This document shows, one piece after another, positions 43,760 through 52,424 of a DNA stretch of 64,000 nt (position 1 is the first letter of the stretch; each line of letters begins with the position of its first letter). The notes under the pieces are model-generated. The model was not told where the DNA came from, did no database searches, and saw only the letters and a program-made list of their open reading frames with translations. Source of the DNA: Streptomyces sp. NBC_01283 (GTDB lineage: Bacteria; Actinomycetota; Actinomycetes; Streptomycetales; Streptomycetaceae); the NCBI RefSeq assembly GCF_041435335.1, contig NZ_CP108430.1:2480001-2544000 (forward strand). Direction: 5' to 3'. The translations under genes and the position numbers were made by a program.

Positions 43760-44959
43760 CTAAGTGAAGGCAGGTGCGGTCGCAGGGAGGGAGTCGTCCA
43801 AAAGGGTCGAATCGCCCATTTCGCTGAGTGCGAGAGCCAGTGCCCCGAGCACCTCCGCGCGGCCCCCGAGGGCCCCTGGAAGCACGGAGAGCTGACGGGC
43901 CGCGCTGGGGATCGCGTAGCGCCCCACGGACTCCCTGATGGGCCCCAGGACCAGCTCACCGGCCTCCGCGAGGTCACCGCCGAGGACGACCCTGCTGGGG
44001 TTCAGGAGGTTGCAGAGGTTGGCCACACCGCTGCCGATGTGCCGGCCGACGTCGGCGATCACGCGGCGGCAGCCGGGGTCGCCGTCCCGCGCGAGGCCCA
44101 CCACGCGCTCCATGGTCAGCTCGGTGCCGTGGCTGGACTGGAGCAGGGGCAGCACATAGCGGGCCGCCGCGAAGGTCTCCAGGCAGCCGCGGTTGCCGCA
44201 GCGGCAGACCGGGCCCGACTCGTCCAGGGTGATGTGGCCGATCTCGCCCGCGGTGCCGCCCGGACCCCGGTAGATCCGCCCGCTGATCACCAGACCGGCG
44301 CCGACACCGCTCGCGACCTTGATGTACGCGAGGTCCTTGACCCCGCGGCCGCTCCCCCAGACCAGCTCGCCGAGCGCACCGAGGTTGGCGTCGTTGTCGA
44401 CGTGCACGGGGACCCCGAGGCGGTCCTTGAGCTCCTCGGCGGGCTTCGTGCCCGTCCAGCCCGGCAGGATCGAGGTCGAGCCGAGCGTCCCGGACTCCAC
44501 GTCGATGGGTCCGGGCACGCCGAGGCCGATGCCCGCGATCTTCGCGCGGTCCACGCCGGTCGCCGCGATCAGCCTGCTGACCAGCTGCTCGGCGCGGTCG
44601 AAGCCCTGCGCGGCCGACGCGTCCACGTCCAGCGGCTCGGCCTCTTCGGCGAGCACCTGGTGGGCGAGGTTGCCGACGGCCACGCGCAGGTGCGTATGGC
44701 CGAAGTCCACGCCGATGACGATGCCCGCGTCGCCGCTGAGCGCGACGCTGCGGGCCCTGCGGCCACCTGCCGAGGTGGGCGTGACCTCGACCGTTCCGCC
44801 GTCCTTGAGCTCCCGGACGATGTTGGAGACCGTGGCCGCGGACAGACCTGTCGTCCTGGCGATCTCCGCCTGAGTGAGCGACCCGGCGAGCCGTACGGCA
44901 CGTACGACCCGCTCGAGATTGGCCCGGTGCAGCGACGACTGCGACCCCGGAGTCTCCAT
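43760..44959 (-). CDS. rok7B7: ROK-family transcriptional repressor (Rok7B7-like)
   Basis: A 399-residue regulator from ATG 44959 (METPGSQSS), with GGGTGG eight bases upstream. An N-terminal winged HTH (LTQAEIARTTGLSAATVSNI) precedes the ROK sugar-kinase-like domain, with IGVDFGHTHLRVAVG, the DNDANLGALGE segment and the zinc motif CRCGNRGCLE. In S. coelicolor the protein in this position represses xylFGH and affects carbon repression and antibiotic production. Here it sits between a sugar ABC operon upstream and xylFGH downstream on the same strand. Confidence 0.87.
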   Translation of the reverse strand: METPGSQSSLHRANLERVVRAVRLAGSLTQAEIARTTGLSAATVSNIVRELKDGGTVEVTPTSAGGRRARSVALSGDAGIVIGVDFGHTHLRVAVGNLAHQVLAEEAEPLDVDASAAQGFDRAEQLVSRLIAATGVDRAKIAGIGLGVPGPIDVESGTLGSTSILPGWTGTKPAEELKDRLGVPVHVDNDANLGALGELVWGSGRGVKDLAYIKVASGVGAGLVISGRIYRGPGGTAGEIGHITLDESGPVCRCGNRGCLETFAAARYVLPLLQSSHGTELTMERVVGLARDGDPGCRRVIADVGRHIGSGVANLCNLLNPSRVVLGGDLAEAGELVLGPIRESVGRYAIPSAARQLSVLPGALGGRAEVLGALALALSEMGDSTLLDDSLPATAPAFT

Positions 44960-45091
44960 TGACTCAGCCACCCTTTTCCGTATGACGTCACAGCGACTTC
45001 GCTGCCCGTACAAGTTGTGAACTCCAAGCTCTGCTGAACGGGTTGGCGCAGTCAAGTCCTTGACCCAAATCGGCACTCCGGAACAGCAGGA

Positions 45092-45144
45092 CAGGCCGGG
45101 TCCAAGTGGCGAGGATGCACCCCAAACCACCCAGACCCGGCCTG
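45092..45144 (-). terminator. Candidate terminator of the second sugar ABC operon
   Basis: Ten-base arms CAGGCCGGGT and ACCCGGCCTG flank a 33-base loop. It starts 15 bases after the permease stop at 45159 on the minus strand and precedes the rok gene. Confidence 0.5.
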
Positions 45145-45158
45145 AGAGGGCCGATCCG

Positions 45159-46043
45159 TTACTTGACCGATCCCGCGGTGAGACCCGAGACCACGTGCCG
45201 CTCGATGAAGGCGAACAGCACGATGACCGGCACGATCGCCACCACGGACGCCGCGAAGAGGTAGTTCCACTCCACGGTGTATGCGCCGATGAAGTTGTTG
45301 ATGCCGACGGTCAGCGGCTGCTTGTCGGGTTCGGTGGTGAGCGTGAGGCCCATCACGAACTCGTTCCAGGAGGTGATGAAGGTGAAGATCACCGCGGTGA
45401 CCACGCCCGGCAGCGCGAGCGGCAGCGTCACCTTCACCATCGCCCCGAAGCGGCTGGTGCCGTCCACCATGGCCGCCTCCTCCAGCTCCGGCGGGATGGA
45501 GCTGATGTAGGCCGTCAGGATCCACACCGCGAACGCGAGGTTGAACGCCGCGTTCGTGATGATCAGCGTCCAGACCGAGTTGAGCATGTCCAGCTGGTGG
45601 AACTCGCGGTAGAGGCCGACCAGGAGGGCGGTGGGCTGGAACATCTGGGTGATCAGGACGAGCAGCAGGAAGGCCTTGCGTCCCCGGTAGCGCATGCGCG
45701 CCGTGTAGTACGCGGCGGGCAGCGAGACCAGGAGCACCAGGAGCGTCGCGCCGCCCGCGACCAGGAGGGTCACCTGGAGGTTCTGGCCGAGCTCGGATTC
45801 CTTCCAGACCTCGATGAAGTTCGACCACTCCAGGTCCTGCGGGAGGTACGTCCGGTCGCGCAGCTCGTCCTTGGGACGCAGCGCGGTGATCACCATCTCC
45901 AGGTACGGAGCCAGGAAGACCGCCGCGAGCGCCCAGGCGACCACGGTGATGACCAGGGTGCGCGGCCGGAACGTGCGCTTGGCCGTGGGCCGGGGCGCGG
46001 GGCTCTTCGGTGCCCCCGCGCGGGTCTGGGTCGCGGTGGCCAT
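45159..46043 (-). CDS. Carbohydrate ABC transporter permease, MalG type
   Basis: A 294-residue permease with six spans. The ATG at 46043 has GAGGAGG upstream and overlaps the stop of the previous permease (TGATG), so the longer in-frame start is not preferred. The EAA loop is EEAAMVDGTSRFGAMVKVTLPLALPG. Third gene of an SBP-MalF-MalG operon (47033-48295, 46043-46990, this gene). The substrate is unknown; no ATPase gene is present nearby, so a shared MsiK-like ATPase is expected. Confidence 0.87.
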   Translation of the reverse strand: MATATQTRAGAPKSPAPRPTAKRTFRPRTLVITVVAWALAAVFLAPYLEMVITALRPKDELRDRTYLPQDLEWSNFIEVWKESELGQNLQVTLLVAGGATLLVLLVSLPAAYYTARMRYRGRKAFLLLVLITQMFQPTALLVGLYREFHQLDMLNSVWTLIITNAAFNLAFAVWILTAYISSIPPELEEAAMVDGTSRFGAMVKVTLPLALPGVVTAVIFTFITSWNEFVMGLTLTTEPDKQPLTVGINNFIGAYTVEWNYLFAASVVAIVPVIVLFAFIERHVVSGLTAGSVK

Positions 46044-46990
46044 CAGTCCTCCTCGTTCCATCGGCTGACCTTCAGGAAGATCAGCACGAGTACGACGACC
46101 ATCGCGAAGTTGACCACGGACATCGCGGCGGATTCGCCGATGTCGGTCTCCTTCAGCTTGTACATGAACACCATGGTCGTGGAGGTGTCATAGCCGGGAC
46201 CGCCCTGCGTCATGGCCCAGATGATCGGGAACGAGTTGAAGACGTTGATGAGGTTGATGACCACGCCGACCAGGAACGCGGGCCGCAGCATCGGCACCGT
46301 GATGTGCCGGTACGTCTGCCAGGGGCTCGCCCCGTCGATCCGCGACGCCTCGTAGACCTCGTGCGGGATGGTCTGGAGTCCGGCGAGGAGCGTGTACGTG
46401 GTGAAGGGCAGCGACACGAAGATCGCGACGGCCATCATCCACGGCCAGGCCGTCTCCGGTTTGCCGAGCCAGTCCTTGGACTTGTCGATGAGACCGAGGT
46501 CCAGCATCAGCGTGTTGAGCACGCCCGCGGTCTGGTTGAGCATCCACTTGAAGCCGATGGCGGTCATCAGGACGGATGCCGCCCAGGGCGCGATGAGCGC
46601 CCAGCGGGTGACGGTGCGGCCGGGGAACTTCTGGTTGAAGAGCTGGGCGAGGGCGAGCGAGAGCAGCATCGTCACGGACACGACGACGACGGTCCACACG
46701 ACGGTCCAGAGCAGGACCGACCCGAAGTCGGTCTCCTCGAAGAGCTTCTTGTACTTGTCGGTTCCCGCGCTGCCGCGCACGATGCCGGCGATGGAGATGT
46801 TGAGGAACGAGGTGCGGATCAGCTCGACGACCGGCCAGATGACCACGGCGAGGATCAGCAGAATGACGGGCGCTATCCAGGGCAACGGGCCGAGTCGGGC
46901 GATGCCGCTGCGTCGGCTCACCGGCCTGGGTGCGCGCCCGCTCCGTCCCCGACCGATTTCGGCCGGGGGCGGAGGGGCCTTCAGTGACAC
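46043..46990 (-). CDS. Carbohydrate ABC transporter permease, MalF type
   Basis: A 315-residue permease from GTG 46990, with AGGAGA upstream. About six spans, first near residues 35-57; EAA loop YEASRIDGASPWQTYRHITVPMLRP. It lies 42 bases after the binding-protein gene and overlaps the MalG-type gene by one base. It pairs with that protein as the membrane channel. Confidence 0.87.
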   Translation of the reverse strand: MSLKAPPPPAEIGRGRSGRAPRPVSRRSGIARLGPLPWIAPVILLILAVVIWPVVELIRTSFLNISIAGIVRGSAGTDKYKKLFEETDFGSVLLWTVVWTVVVVSVTMLLSLALAQLFNQKFPGRTVTRWALIAPWAASVLMTAIGFKWMLNQTAGVLNTLMLDLGLIDKSKDWLGKPETAWPWMMAVAIFVSLPFTTYTLLAGLQTIPHEVYEASRIDGASPWQTYRHITVPMLRPAFLVGVVINLINVFNSFPIIWAMTQGGPGYDTSTTMVFMYKLKETDIGESAAMSVVNFAMVVVLVLIFLKVSRWNEED

Positions 46991-47032
46991 AAGGTCTCCT
47001 TGCGTACGGAGCGAACTGGTGCGGTCTGCCTG

Positions 47033-48295
47033 CTACTTGGCCTCAGCAGCCGCCGCTTCCGCCTTCTTCTGCAGGTCGCCGAGGACCGTCTTGGGGTCAT
47101 CGCTCGCGGCCTTGCCGCCGGTCTTCTTCATCTCGGCGGAGATGACGTCCCACGAGGTGTCGCCCAGCGGGTAGAACTTGGCGTTCGGCAGGACCGCGAA
47201 GAACGGCTCCAGGTCCTTGTGCTTGCCGCTGGTCTGCATCGTCTTCAGGGTGTCCTGGGTGACGGGCATCAGGTTGTACATCTCGTCGAACTGCAGCATC
47301 TTCTTGGAGTAGGTGAAGTCCAGGAACTTCTTCACGCCCTCCTTCTCCGCGCCGCCGTCCTTGAAGGCCATCATCCAGTCGGCCACGCCGAGGGTGGACT
47401 GCAGCGGGCCCTCCTTGCCGGGGATCGGCGCGACGCCGTAGTCGACCTTGCCGTCCTTGGCCATCTGGATCAGGCTCGGGTGGCCGTTGAGCATGCCGAC
47501 CTTGCCCGCCGCGAAGTCGGCGAAGGCCGTCTTGCGGTCGGTGGAGGCCGGGTTGGAGTACGTGAGGCCGGGCTTGACCAGGTTCTTCTGCAGCCAGTCG
47601 AAGGTCTCGACGTTCTTGGCGCTGTCGAGCGTGTACTTGCCGCTCGCGTCGGTGTAGCCACCGCCGTTGCCGAGCTCCCACATCATCGTCTCGCCCTGGG
47701 TCTCCTCGGGGCCGAGCGGCAGGGCGTACGGGGTCTCGGCGGCCTTGGAGGACTTGATCTTCTTCGCCGCGGCGGCGACCTCGTCCCACGTCTTGGGCGG
47801 CGTCTTCACGCCCGCCTTCTTCAGGACGGCCTTGTTGTAGAACATGACGCGGCTGGAGGAGACCCACGGGATGCCGTACTGGGTGCCCTTGACCTCGCCG
47901 GCCTTGGCGAAGGTCGGGATGAGGTTCTCCCGCGTCTTGGGCGAGAGGACCTCGTCGGCCTTGTAGAGCAGGTCGTCCGCGACCTTGTCGGCGTAGCCGC
48001 CGGTCTGCAGGAGGTCGGGCTGGTTGCCCGCCTGGATCATGTTCTTGACGGACTTGTCGATCTCGTTCCAGTTGATGACCTGGACGTCGACCTTGTAGCC
48101 CTTGTTCTCCTTCTCGAACTCCTTCTTCACGCCGTCCCAGTACTTCTTGGAGGCGTTGGAGGCCTTGTCGCCGTAGTCGGCGGCGACGAGCTTGATGGTC
48201 TTGCCGTCACCGCTGTCGCTGTCACCGCCGCAGGCGGAAAGTCCCATGGCCATCGCGAGCGTTGCCGCACCGGTGGCGATCAATCGATTCCTCAT
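47033..48295 (-). CDS. Extracellular sugar-binding lipoprotein (family 1 SBP)
   Basis: A 420-residue solute-binding lipoprotein from ATG 48295. The signal ends in the lipobox GLSAC (Cys21), followed by GGDSDSGDG. Typical family-1 sequence: DYGDKASNASKKYWDGVKKE, NQPDLLQTGGYADKVADDLL, YGIPWVSSSRVMFYNKAVLK and TFADFAAGKVGM-like FADFAAGKVGMLNGHPSL. It delivers the sugar to the two permeases downstream. A DasR-site-like palindrome lies 101 bases upstream, which would suggest an aminosugar or chitin-derived ligand; this is inference. Confidence 0.86.
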   Translation of the reverse strand: MRNRLIATGAATLAMAMGLSACGGDSDSGDGKTIKLVAADYGDKASNASKKYWDGVKKEFEKENKGYKVDVQVINWNEIDKSVKNMIQAGNQPDLLQTGGYADKVADDLLYKADEVLSPKTRENLIPTFAKAGEVKGTQYGIPWVSSSRVMFYNKAVLKKAGVKTPPKTWDEVAAAAKKIKSSKAAETPYALPLGPEETQGETMMWELGNGGGYTDASGKYTLDSAKNVETFDWLQKNLVKPGLTYSNPASTDRKTAFADFAAGKVGMLNGHPSLIQMAKDGKVDYGVAPIPGKEGPLQSTLGVADWMMAFKDGGAEKEGVKKFLDFTYSKKMLQFDEMYNLMPVTQDTLKTMQTSGKHKDLEPFFAVLPNAKFYPLGDTSWDVISAEMKKTGGKAASDDPKTVLGDLQKKAEAAAAEAK

Positions 48296-48395
48296 GCTGT
48301 TCAACCCTTCGACATCGGTGTCGACTTGAACGCGGGCAAAAGGTTCCCCCCGCGGCGCCGTGGGGCCGACATTACTCACGGCCGGAATTGCCGCG

Positions 48396-48411
48396 ACAGG
48401 CCTAGACCACT
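48396..48411 (-). promoter_or_regulatory. Possible DasR-responsive element (dre) ahead of the second ABC operon
   Basis: ACAGGCCTAGACCACT matches the remembered dre consensus ACTGGTCTAGACCACT at 14 of 16 positions. It lies 101 bases upstream of the binding-protein ATG at 48295, in the gap after the ngcG-like gene. Confidence 0.55.
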
Positions 48412-48445
48412 TTCGTGGCCAAGCTGAAATCACCTGTGCGCAGGG

Positions 48446-49339
48446 TCACTTGAGAGCACCCGCAGTGAGCCCCGCCTGCACCTGCCGCTGGAAGACCGCG
48501 TACACGACGAGCACCGGAACCATCGCGATCGTCAGGCCCGCGAAGAGGGCTCCCCAGTCGCCCCGGTAGCCCTGTGACACCGCCAGCGAGGCGAGGCCCT
48601 GGGGCAGCACGTACCTGCTCTCCTCCTCGTTGTTGAGCAGCAGCGGAAGCAGGTACTGGTTCCACTGGCCGAGGAAGTTGAAGATGCCGATGCTCACCAG
48701 GCCGGGCTTGGCCATCGGCAGCATGATCTGGAAGAACGTGCGCGTGTGCGAGGCCCCGTCGACCATCGCCGCCTCCTGGACGCCGGTGGGCAGCGTCCGG
48801 AAGAAGGAGGTCAGGAAGAAGACGGTGAAGGGCAGCGAGTACGCGATGTAGGCGATCATCAGGCCCGGCCGGGTGTCCAGGAGACCGAAGTTCTCCATGA
48901 CCGCGAAGAGCGGGACGAGGGCGAGGATGACCGGGAACATCATCCCGCCCGCGAAGAGCATGAAGATCAGCCGGTTGCCCGGAAAGGTGAAGCGGGCGAT
49001 CACATACGCCGCCATCGAGCCCAGGAGCATCGTCCCGGTCAGTGAACCGGCCAGGATGATCAGTGAGTTGAGGGCGTACTGCCCGATGTTGGCCGTGGTC
49101 CACGCGTGGGCGAAGTTCTCCCAGTGGAAGGACGTCGGCCAGCCCATCGGATCGCTGAGGATCTCGACCGAGGGACGCAGCGCGGTGAGCGCGACCCAGA
49201 CGAGGGGGCCCGCGGCGAGGATCACCCACAGGACGAGGAAGGCGTGCGAGAAGACGTTCAGCGTCGTGCCGCCCGCCTCACCGGTCCCACGGCGGGGCTC
49301 CTTGGCGGCATCGGTGCGGGGCGCGGTGGTCGTGGTCAT
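48446..49339 (-). CDS. ngcG: Carbohydrate ABC transporter permease, MalG type (NgcG-like)
   Basis: A 297-residue, six-span permease with EAA loop QEAAMVDGASHTRTFFQIMLPMAKPG and the usual ending of the MalG group. It follows the MalF-type gene by 21 bases and completes the NgcE-F-G-like operon. The gene name follows from the adjacent NgcE-like binding protein and its position beside rok7B7; if the binding protein proves to take another sugar, the name falls with it. Confidence 0.72.
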   Translation of the reverse strand: MTTTTAPRTDAAKEPRRGTGEAGGTTLNVFSHAFLVLWVILAAGPLVWVALTALRPSVEILSDPMGWPTSFHWENFAHAWTTANIGQYALNSLIILAGSLTGTMLLGSMAAYVIARFTFPGNRLIFMLFAGGMMFPVILALVPLFAVMENFGLLDTRPGLMIAYIAYSLPFTVFFLTSFFRTLPTGVQEAAMVDGASHTRTFFQIMLPMAKPGLVSIGIFNFLGQWNQYLLPLLLNNEEESRYVLPQGLASLAVSQGYRGDWGALFAGLTIAMVPVLVVYAVFQRQVQAGLTAGALK

Positions 49340-49360
49340 GATGCAGTGGCTCCCGCGGTC

Positions 49361-50410
49361 TCAGTATTCGATCCGGTCGCGATTCCCGATCCTCATGACG
49401 ATCAGCGAGAACGCCATGCTGAGGACGAGGAGGACGACACCGATGGACGTGGCATAGCCGTATTGACCGTCACGGAATCGTTCGTAGAGGAAGACCGGGG
49501 TCACCTTCAGGACGTGCTCGGGCACCATGACCAGCACGATCGCGAACGAGTCGAGGGCCTGGATGCCCATGTAGATCCAGCCGGTCCGCACGGTGTCCCA
49601 GATCAGCGGGAGCGTCACGCTGAAGAAGGTCCGCCCCCGGCCCGCGCCGTCGAGCAGCGCGGCCTCGTAGATGTCCTTGGGGATCGCGCCCATCGCGGCG
49701 GAGAACAGGACCACGTAGAAGCCGACGAAGCTCCAGGAGAGCACGACGAGCACCGCGATGAGGGCGAGCGAGCGGTCACCGCCCAGCCAGGCCGGGCCCG
49801 CGATGCCCACCTTGTCGAGCCCGCCGTTGATCAGGCCGCTGTTGGTGTTGAAGACGCGGCCCCAGACGACGGCGATGATCGCGACGGACAGGACCTGGGG
49901 GAAGAAGTAGACGACCTTGTAGAACGACGAGCCCGCGACGCCGGCGATGGCCTGGCCCTTACGGTGCCGTCCGCCCGACGTGATCATGTACGCGAAGAAC
50001 ATGCCGAGCACGAGCGTGACCACCGGGGCGACGACCGCCAGGGTGACGCTCACCTGCAAGGAGTCCCAGAAGCGCTCGTCGTTCCACATCTTCGTGAAGT
50101 TGTCGAACCCGATGAAGTTCGCCACCGGCCCGCCCGACCAGTCGGTGAACGAGTAGTAGATCGCCTGGACGAAGGGTGAGATGACGAACAGGGCGTAGAA
50201 CGCGAGCGGCAGCGCGAGGAAGCCCGCGATGAACCGGTACTTGTCCAGCGTCCGGTAGCGCCGGTCGTAGCGCACGCTCTCCGGGGTGAAGCGGGGCGGC
50301 AGCAGGACCGCCAGGAGGAACAACAGCCGGTTCGCCGGTTTGCCGCCGGGCGTCCGTTCCGTCGTCTTCTTCGGGGGTGGGGAACTGTCCACCCGGGTGT
50401 CCGTCGTCAT
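49361..50410 (-). CDS. ngcF: Carbohydrate ABC transporter permease, MalF type (NgcF-like)
   Basis: About 349 residues from ATG 50410 (MTTDTRVDSS); GTG 50434 would add eight. A 60-residue hydrophilic N-terminal leader precedes six spans, the first near AGFLALPLAFYALFVISPFV. EAA loop YEAALLDGAGRGRTFFSVTLPL. Second gene of the operon, 58 bases after the binding-protein gene. Pairs with the NgcG-like permease; no ATPase gene is linked. Confidence 0.72.
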   Translation of the reverse strand: MTTDTRVDSSPPPKKTTERTPGGKPANRLLFLLAVLLPPRFTPESVRYDRRYRTLDKYRFIAGFLALPLAFYALFVISPFVQAIYYSFTDWSGGPVANFIGFDNFTKMWNDERFWDSLQVSVTLAVVAPVVTLVLGMFFAYMITSGGRHRKGQAIAGVAGSSFYKVVYFFPQVLSVAIIAVVWGRVFNTNSGLINGGLDKVGIAGPAWLGGDRSLALIAVLVVLSWSFVGFYVVLFSAAMGAIPKDIYEAALLDGAGRGRTFFSVTLPLIWDTVRTGWIYMGIQALDSFAIVLVMVPEHVLKVTPVFLYERFRDGQYGYATSIGVVLLVLSMAFSLIVMRIGNRDRIEY

Positions 50411-50468
50411 GCTGCTCCGCCCCGCCTCGCTCACATGCCTGAGTTCTCGGTCCCGCTGCCGGTGCCGG

Positions 50469-51902
50469 TCAGGACTTCTTGATCTTGGTGATGTCGGGGT
50501 CGTTCTTGATCCGGTCCGACGCCTTCTGCATGGTCTCCATCGCCTGCTTGGTGCCGATCTGGCCCAGCATGAACTTGGCGATCATGTTGTTGAAGTCCTC
50601 GCGGAACAGCTCGTTGTACCAGTCGAAGAACTTCGGGATGACGATGTTGGACCCGGCGGCCTTGATGGCGGCCTGTGCGCTCGCCGTGCCGGACGGGAGC
50701 TTCTCGCCGTCGATGGCGCCCTTGACCACGGGCATCGAGCCGACGTCCTTGAACAGGTTCAGGGCGGCTTCCTTGCTGTACATCATCCGCAGCCATTCCA
50801 TGCCGCCCTGCACGTTCTGGGCCTTGGCGGGGACGATGAACGGCTCACCGGCGGGGGCGTAGAGCGTGCCGAAGGGCAGCTTGTCGCCGGAGTCGAGGGA
50901 GGGGGTCGCCCCCACCGTCATCTCGAAGTCCTTCGGCGTGGTGTCCTTGGCCTCGTTCTCCACCCAGGAGCCGTTGGGCACGAAGACGCACTTGCCGCCC
51001 TTGGTCCAGGCGGTCTGCATCTCCGTGTGCGCCTCGGTGCCGTCGAAGCCGGTCAGCACGTACTTCTTGGCGACGAGCTCCTCCCACGCCTCGAAGACGT
51101 CCTTGACCGCGTCGTTCTTCCAGGCGTCCGGCTCCAGGTAGTCCATGGCGTCGGTGACGTCGCGCCCGCCGCGCTGGGCGAACATCGCGTACATGCTGAA
51201 GAACACGTAGCGGGGGTGGCCGCCCGGGTAGCTCCAGCCGTGGATGCCCTTGGCCTTGGCCTTCTTGCAGACCGCGAGCATCTCGTCCCAGGTCTTGGGG
51301 TACTCGGTGTCGAGGCCCTGCTCGAGCAGCTTCTTGGAGTACCAGTTGCCGTACACCGTCAGGGCGATGTTGAGCTGGTAGACCTCCTTGCTGCCGAAGG
51401 TGCCCATCTGCTCGACCACCGGTACGAGGGTCTCGCGCACCGTCACGCTCGGGTCGTCCCAGGAGGGGGCGCTCAGCAGCTCGCTGAGGTCGGCGACCTG
51501 CTTGTTGTGCACCAGCTTGCCGATGTTCATCTGGTCGGCGCCGGAGTTGTTGACCACGTCGGCCGTCGGCTTGCCGCGGACGATCTTCGGCTGGAGCTGC
51601 GTGGCGATCTTCGTCGTGGCCTTCTGGCTCGCGTCCGACTTGGGGTACTTCTCCTTGTACATGTCGGTGACGAACTGGGCGTACTTGTCGCCGTATCCAC
51701 CGTTGAAGATGTAGACCCCGAGACCGGCGTCCGTCTTCACGCCGAGCGGATTCTTCTTGGACTTCTCGCCCTTCTCCGCCTTGTTCTCGTCCCCGCCCCC
51801 GCTCGCGCAGGAGCTCAGGACGCCCATGGCCGGCACCGCGAGAAGGCTGGTGGCCGCCGCCCTCTTCATCACGTCACGACGGTTGATGCTGGTGGATCCC
51901 AT
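50469..51902 (-). CDS. ngcE: Sugar-binding lipoprotein, N-acetylglucosamine/chitobiose type (NgcE-like)
   Basis: A 477-residue binding protein from ATG 51902 with GAGGA seven bases upstream. The signal has an Arg pair (INRRDVMKRAAATSLLA, Tat-like) and ends in the lipobox LSSC. Family-1-like body with GLGVYIFNGGYGDKYAQFV, TADVVNNSGADQMNIGKLV and HGWSYPGGHPRYVFFSMYAM, as I remember for the NgcE group. NgcE takes up GlcNAc and diacetylchitobiose in Streptomyces. A weak dre-like site lies 160 bases upstream. The nearby GH92 mannosidase makes an N-glycan-derived ligand worth considering. Confidence 0.75.
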   Translation of the reverse strand: MGSTSINRRDVMKRAAATSLLAVPAMGVLSSCASGGGDENKAEKGEKSKKNPLGVKTDAGLGVYIFNGGYGDKYAQFVTDMYKEKYPKSDASQKATTKIATQLQPKIVRGKPTADVVNNSGADQMNIGKLVHNKQVADLSELLSAPSWDDPSVTVRETLVPVVEQMGTFGSKEVYQLNIALTVYGNWYSKKLLEQGLDTEYPKTWDEMLAVCKKAKAKGIHGWSYPGGHPRYVFFSMYAMFAQRGGRDVTDAMDYLEPDAWKNDAVKDVFEAWEELVAKKYVLTGFDGTEAHTEMQTAWTKGGKCVFVPNGSWVENEAKDTTPKDFEMTVGATPSLDSGDKLPFGTLYAPAGEPFIVPAKAQNVQGGMEWLRMMYSKEAALNLFKDVGSMPVVKGAIDGEKLPSGTASAQAAIKAAGSNIVIPKFFDWYNELFREDFNNMIAKFMLGQIGTKQAMETMQKASDRIKNDPDITKIKKS

Positions 51903-52061
51903 GCTCAAGTCCTCGCCTTCTCCAGGACTCAGGCGGCGTACGGGGCTCCCGACAGCTCGCCAGTGGCGAAGGGCCCGACACCGCGGGTCAGTTGAAGCTT
52001 CGGTGGTGCGTTAGTGCGACAACTACATGGCAAGGGCTCGCACCCGCCACTCAGGGTGCCG

Positions 52062-52077
52062 ATAGGTATAGTCCACT
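52062..52077 (-). promoter_or_regulatory. Weak dre-like site ahead of the ngcE-like gene
   Basis: ATAGGTATAGTCCACT agrees with the remembered dre consensus at 12 of 16 positions, including the TAG core and the ACCA-like right arm (TCCACT). It is 160 bases upstream of the start. Its interest rises because a better copy precedes the next ABC operon. Confidence 0.4.
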
Positions 52078-52387
52078 TCTCGGCGACAGAGCAAGATCGA
52101 ACGCAGCTTGGGCCTGCAGTCTTTCCCGAGTTGAGACCTCGCGGAGACACGGCCTGGTTCGTTCACGGCGTGAGCAAATTCAGCCGACGCATGCGACCGC
52201 ATCCGGGACCCGCCTTCGCTCCCCTTCCTGGATCTTCCCTGGCGCCCACTTGCACCTCATTGGACTTTCTCCTGGATCCCCTTGGACTTTCCCCCGGGGT
52301 CCGGCGCCCCTCCCGGCTCTTCCGGCGCTTTCAACAGCCTTGACACCACCGGCAACTTGACGCCCTACTGGACCTTGCGCAGCGATG

Positions 52388-52401
52388 TGACAACGTTGTC
52401 C
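52388..52401 (+). promoter_or_regulatory. LacI-family operator-like palindrome before the GH92 gene
   Basis: The core GACAACGTTGTC (52389-52400) is a perfect palindrome; with flanking bases it is TGACAACGTTGTCC, one base off TGACAACGTTGTCA, a common actinobacterial LacI-family operator. It lies 24 bases before the ATG, where a repressor would block transcription. Confidence 0.65.
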
Positions 52402-52424
52402 AACTCGCAGGGAGGGGCTCGGGG

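Larger units (their letters stand above)
51903..52424. other. Divergent promoter region between ngcE-like and GH92 genes
   Basis: About 520 bases with no convincing gene. It holds a weak dre-like site (52062-52077) toward the ngcE side, a C/T-rich stretch (52200-52340) with repeated TTGGACTTT/TGGATC elements, and a LacI-type palindrome (52388-52401) just before the GH92 gene. Short open frames here have no ribosome binding site. Confidence 0.6.
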
